Positions 40,756-43,674 of a stretch of 43,674 nucleotides of DNA are shown here, piece after piece. Source of the DNA: JACQWX01 sp041662295. GTDB lineage: Bacteria; Elusimicrobiota; Elusimicrobia; UBA1565; UBA9628. The stretch's first letter is position 1; each line of letters opens with the position of its first letter. The translations under genes were made by a program, and so were the position numbers. The stretch spans positions 1 to 43,674 of the forward strand of contig JBAZSR010000009.1 of the NCBI GenBank assembly GCA_041662295.1, given 5' to 3'. Below the pieces are notes generated by a model, which had not been told where the DNA came from, did not search any database, and saw only the letters and a program-made list of their open reading frames with translations.

Positions 40756-41426
40756 GGATTAAGCTTGGCGAGCCAGACCACGTAGTGCGCGCCCCGGTGG
40801 GTGTTCCGGCTCCGGACAGGGATCTCGTCGACGGCGAAGCCCGTCTTGCGCATGCGCTTGACAAAGCCCTTGTCCGGCTTGGCCGCCCAGAACGCCAGCA
40901 GGCCCCCAGGCTTGAGGGCCGCGCCAGCCGCGGCAAGGCCCTCCTCGGAGTAGAGCCAGTCATTGGCCTTCAAGGTCAGTCCCTCGGGGCCGTTGTCCAC
41001 GTCTTGGAGGATGGCGTCGAAGGCGCCGCGCTCCCGGCGCAGGACCGCCGCCACGTCGCCGGCGAGCACCGCGACGCGCTTGTCCTTGAGCGGGTGTCCG
41101 GCCAGGTGGGAGATCACGCCGCGGTTCCAGTCGACCACGGCCGGCACCAGCTCGGCCACGCTCACCTCGGCGTCCGGCCGGAGCTTCTTGAGGGCCGCGG
41201 CCAGCGTGAAGCCCATCCCCAGACCGCCGATGAGCACGCTCGCGTGCGCGGTGCGGCCCAGGTCCTTGCAGGCGATGTCGGCGAGGGCGGCCTCCGAGGC
41301 GTGGGCCGTGCTGTCCATCAGCAGGCTCCCGTCCACCTTGATGCAGTACTCCGTCCCCCGGCGGTGCAGGGTGAGCTCCTCTGAGTCGGAGGCTTTGGCG
41401 CGGGCGAGCAGTTCCCAGGGGATCAT
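40752..41426 (-). CDS. Spermidine-synthase-like methyltransferase-fold protein
   Basis: 224 residues. A short N-terminal beta region (ELTLHRRGTEYCIKVDG) resembles that of spermidine synthases. SAM-binding motif I is VLIGGLGMGFTLAAAL, followed by the acidic strand end VSVAELVPAVVDWNRG and AILQDVDNGPEG. The polyamine-binding gatekeeper motifs of true spermidine synthases are not clear, so the substrate is open. AGGATCCC lies just before the ATG. A TATAAT on the minus strand near 41466 would give a leader of about 28 bases. It is convergent with the PorV-like gene and divergent from the next barrel gene. Confidence 0.82.
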   Translation of the reverse strand: MIPWELLARAKASDSEELTLHRRGTEYCIKVDGSLLMDSTAHASEAALADIACKDLGRTAHASVLIGGLGMGFTLAAALKKLRPDAEVSVAELVPAVVDWNRGVISHLAGHPLKDKRVAVLAGDVAAVLRRERGAFDAILQDVDNGPEGLTLKANDWLYSEEGLAAAGAALKPGGLLAFWAAKPDKGFVKRMRKTGFAVDEIPVRSRNTHRGAHYVVWLAKLNP

Positions 41427-41513
41427 GGGATCCTAAAAGCGGTCCTGTCGGAGCACATGGGGATTATAGAATACATCGGAATCTCTCATAATGATTCTGT
41501 AATGCCGGCGGAC

Positions 41514-41519
41514 TATATT
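41514..41519 (+). promoter_or_regulatory. -10 element of the barrel-LysM gene, near-leaderless spacing
   Basis: TATATT with an expected start at 41526, two bases before the GTG at 41528. No strong -35 is visible. Confidence 0.4.
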
Positions 41520-41527
41520 TATAGCCG

Positions 41528-42869
41528 GTGGGCATCCATCATTGGTCGTTGGCGCTCGTTCTCCTGCCGTGTTCGGCGTGGGCATCCACGTACAAGGACC
41601 TCATCCCGGGCGCGAGGGTGATGGGCCTTGGGTACGCGGTCAACTCCCTGGCCGCGGACGACCCGTTCTCGATCTTCTACAACCCGGCCGGTCCGGCCAA
41701 CACCCCGTACGTCCAGGTCGGGGGCACCCTGGGCCGGATGACCAGCCCGCGCGGCACCATGGTCTTCGGCGCCCTGACCTATCTGCGGCCTTTCGAGCCC
41801 ATCAACACCGCGACCATCGGCGGCGCCTACCTGGTCGAGCGCCAGGAGCGCGGGGGAGACAAGGACGTGGTGAACTTCCACTTCTCCCGCGAGTACACGG
41901 TCCCGTACCTCGATCTCTCGAAGCCTCTCCGGGTCGGCGGCAACTTCAAGATGATCAACGCCGAGGGCGGGGACGGCGCCGGGTTCGGCGTGGGACTCGA
42001 CGGCGGCGTCCTGCTGCGCTCCAACATGGGCCTGGCCCTGGGGATCTCCATCATGGACCTCACGACCAACGTGGGCCTGCCCCGCATGACCTACGGGCTC
42101 GGGGCCTCCTACACCTGGAGGAAGCGCTTCACCTTGGCGACGGACATGCGTATCCGCGACGGCCTCACCGAGTTCTACCCGGGCATGGAGGCGACCTTCC
42201 TTCAGGGGCTGCTGAAGGCGCGCATGGGCCGCGGCCTGCGCCTCGACCTCGTCGAGACCGTGGCCTTCGGCGTGGGCCTGAATTTCTCGCCTCTCCAGAT
42301 CGACCTCGGCATGGCCATCCCGGCCGCGGGCATCTTCCGGCCGGGAGGAGCGTACCAGGCCTCCTTCAACTACCGCTTCGGCGCTCCGCCCTTCGCCGGC
42401 AATTTCGTGGGCAACGCGGCCGCGGAGGCCGAGAAGCTCCGCGGCCAGATCATCGAGCTCGACGACCGCAAGAGGACGCTCGAGAACGAGGCGGAGATCT
42501 CGCGGACCAACCGCGACGCGGCCCAGGGAGACCTCAAGGCGACTGAGGCGCGCCTGGAGGAGACCCAGGAGGAGTACCGCAGGGTCATGAAGAAGAAGGA
42601 CGAGACGGCCTACGAGCTCCAGCTCCTCGAGATGCGCATCCCGCCCAAGCCCGCGCCCAAGGCCCAGCCCAAGCCCAAGCCCAAGGCGAAGGTCTGGCCG
42701 GACCGCCACACGGCCGAGCCGGGCGACACCCTCCGCTCCATNNNNNNNNNNCTACGGCGACTCCGAACTCTGGGTGCTCATCTACGAGGCGAACCGCGGC
42801 AAGGTGGACCGTGGGATCCCCGTCGAGGGTGAGGTCTTCGTCATCCCGGACCCCAAGGAGGCCCGCTGA
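41528..42869 (+). CDS. Outer-membrane barrel with coiled coil and LysM domain (spans an assembly gap)
   Basis: About 446 residues from a GTG. Signal peptide MGIHHWSLALVLLPCSAWA, then a PorV/UPF0164-like barrel (~20-290, GARVMGLGYAVNSLAADDPFSIFYNPAG). A coiled coil follows (~300-365, AEKLRGQIIELDDRKRTLEN), then a Pro/Lys linker and a LysM domain (TAEPGDTLRS... gap ...YGDSELWVLIYEANRGKVDR). LysM binds peptidoglycan, so the protein should tie the outer membrane to the wall. The ten N (42742-42751) break the frame; the real gap length should be a multiple of three. After the gap the frame runs to the TGA at 42867-42869, which overlaps the next ATG. Confidence 0.85.
42742..42751. other. Assembly gap of ten N
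   Basis: Lies inside the LysM domain. For the barrel-LysM gene to keep one frame on both sides, the true missing length must be divisible by three (for example 9 or 12), so the ten N are a placeholder. A usual LysM would need only a few residues here. Confidence 0.95.
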
Positions 42870-43674
42870 TGCCCTCCGTGGGCGTGGTGGCGGCCGACGC
42901 CGTCAGCCGCTCGGCCCTGAGCCTCCTGGCCGGCGAGTCGGGCTATCGCACCCATCCCGCCGCGGGGCTGGCGGACGCGCTCGAGGTCCTGCGTGAGCGT
43001 CGGCCGAGCCTCATGCTCGTGACGGACGGCCCGGACGGGGACGCCGAGGTCCTCGTGCGCGAGATCGCGGCCGTCTCGCCGCTGGTCCCCGTGGTGGTGG
43101 CGCTCAGGGTCCGGGACGCGGGCCGCGCCGTGGTCCTCATGCGGCTGGGCGCCAGCGAGGTCGTGGCCCCGCCGTGGACCAAGGAGGACCTGGGCGCCTG
43201 CCTCGGCAAGACCCTCCGCTCCCAGGGGACGGCCTTCTCGGTCGTGCCGCTCCGGGGCCCGATGCCGCGGGCGCCGATCTTCTTCTTCGCCGTGGCCCTG
43301 TTCTTCGGGCTGGCCCTGAGCTATGCCGCGCTCCAGCGGTCCGCGAAGCTGCGCGCGGCGGCCTTCGAGGAGAAGAAGACCTGGGACCTCCCCTACCGCC
43401 ATCCCTCCGCCGCCTCCTTCAGCGGGCCCGACCTCTGGGTGCTCGACTGGTTCACCCAATCGGTCTACGTGCACGCGGCCTCGGACCTGGCCGTGCGGCA
43501 GGTGGCCCACTTTCCCGGAGAGCTGCCGCTCTCGTTCTCCATCGGTCCCGACGCCGTGTGGTCCCTGACCCCGGGGGGGACGATCTGCCGGAGGATGAAG
43601 GACGAGAAGCTCCGGCTGCTGGCGGAGTACCCGAAAGCCGCGCCCGGCGCCACGGCCCTGGTCTTCGACGGCCT
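42869..43674 (+). CDS. Membrane-anchored degenerate receiver protein (3' end cut by window edge)
   Basis: 268 residues visible. The ATG overlaps the LysM gene stop (TGATG). Residues ~1-120 form a receiver-like fold (VGVVAADAVSRSALSLLAGE; SLMLVTDGPDGDAEVLVREI; RLGASEVVAPPWTKEDLGAC). The Asp pair is reduced to one, and the conserved Lys-Pro is replaced by Pro-Pro-Trp, so phosphorylation is doubtful. One membrane segment follows at ~132-153 (IFFFAVALFFGLALSYAAL). The outside part (WVLDWFTQSVYVHAASDLAV; WSLTPGGTICR) looks beta-propeller-like. This is a pseudo-receiver joined to an outside sensor or display domain. The coupling to the barrel-LysM gene suggests a shared envelope role. Confidence 0.7.
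   Translation, partial: MPSVGVVAADAVSRSALSLLAGESGYRTHPAAGLADALEVLRERRPSLMLVTDGPDGDAEVLVREIAAVSPLVPVVVALRVRDAGRAVVLMRLGASEVVAPPWTKEDLGACLGKTLRSQGTAFSVVPLRGPMPRAPIFFFAVALFFGLALSYAALQRSAKLRAAAFEEKKTWDLPYRHPSAASFSGPDLWVLDWFTQSVYVHAASDLAVRQVAHFPGELPLSFSIGPDAVWSLTPGGTICRRMKDEKLRLLAEYPKAAPGATALVFDG

Noticed and set aside
40752..41426. Naming the gene speE
   Set aside because: The SAM-binding fold is clear but the aminopropyl-transfer and polyamine-binding motifs are not.

Overview
This is a high-GC bacterial window, probably from a metagenome-derived assembly: there is a 10-N gap at 42742-42751 and one likely single-base indel near 9020. The organism is Gram-negative: there are lipoproteins, PorV/UPF0164-like outer-membrane barrels, SurA/PpiC-type chaperones and periplasmic amidases. 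The mix of barrels, a surface protein with a FlgD/T9SS-like C-terminal domain, exported proteins with Pro/Ala/Ser-rich N-termini, and hairpin repeats makes me favour Elusimicrobiota or a neighbouring phylum. That placement is inference; no rRNA or marker gene here proves it.

Layout. 1-9360: an exported alpha/beta hydrolase (cut by the left edge), dinB and mfd divergent from one overlapping promoter, then two PpiC chaperones, pdxA and a small frameshifted secreted protein. 9361-15955: a CheY-like receiver, an exported NadD-like nucleotidyltransferase, a one-TM protein, a SulP-STAS-cNMP fusion transporter, a secreted seven-repeat protein, a small Cys-containing secreted protein and a two-TM protein. 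16018-22899: tRNA-Pro(TGG), a stand-alone GGQ release-factor-like protein behind a zinc-ribbon membrane protein, then patatin, two TPR lipoproteins, an MFS/POT-like transporter and nth. 23080-28434 (minus strand): a CheY/CheC/coiled-coil unit, and a GAF-PAS/YjbQ/hydrolase/amidase operon in which the amidase has lost one zinc ligand. 28488-34785: an intact amidase paralogue, a membrane-TPR protein, a C39-like plus NlpC/P60 double peptidase and a 7Fe ferredoxin. 35060-43674: a giant beta-helix surface protein with a PorV-like barrel partner, a spermidine-synthase-like methyltransferase, a barrel-coiled-coil-LysM protein and a membrane-anchored degenerate receiver protein cut by the right edge.

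Much of the content concerns the envelope: folding of exported proteins, outer-membrane barrels, peptidoglycan enzymes and surface display. DNA repair (dinB, mfd, nth) and small signalling proteins make up most of the rest.

Two patterns cut across the genes. First, perfect hairpins of about 60-130 bp have conserved short ends (GGGGTCAG, GGTGTCAG, GGTGCCGG) but unrelated cores. They sit at gene 3' ends or between genes; one is nested in another, and one supplies the dinB stop codon. Second, many operon-leading genes have a -10 hexamer placed so that transcription would start on, or within a few bases of, the start codon, suggesting leaderless mRNAs, whereas downstream genes and a few others have clear Shine-Dalgarno sites. 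No intergenic stretch exceeds 300 bases; I saw no CRISPR array, rRNA, insertion-sequence transposase or phage gene.
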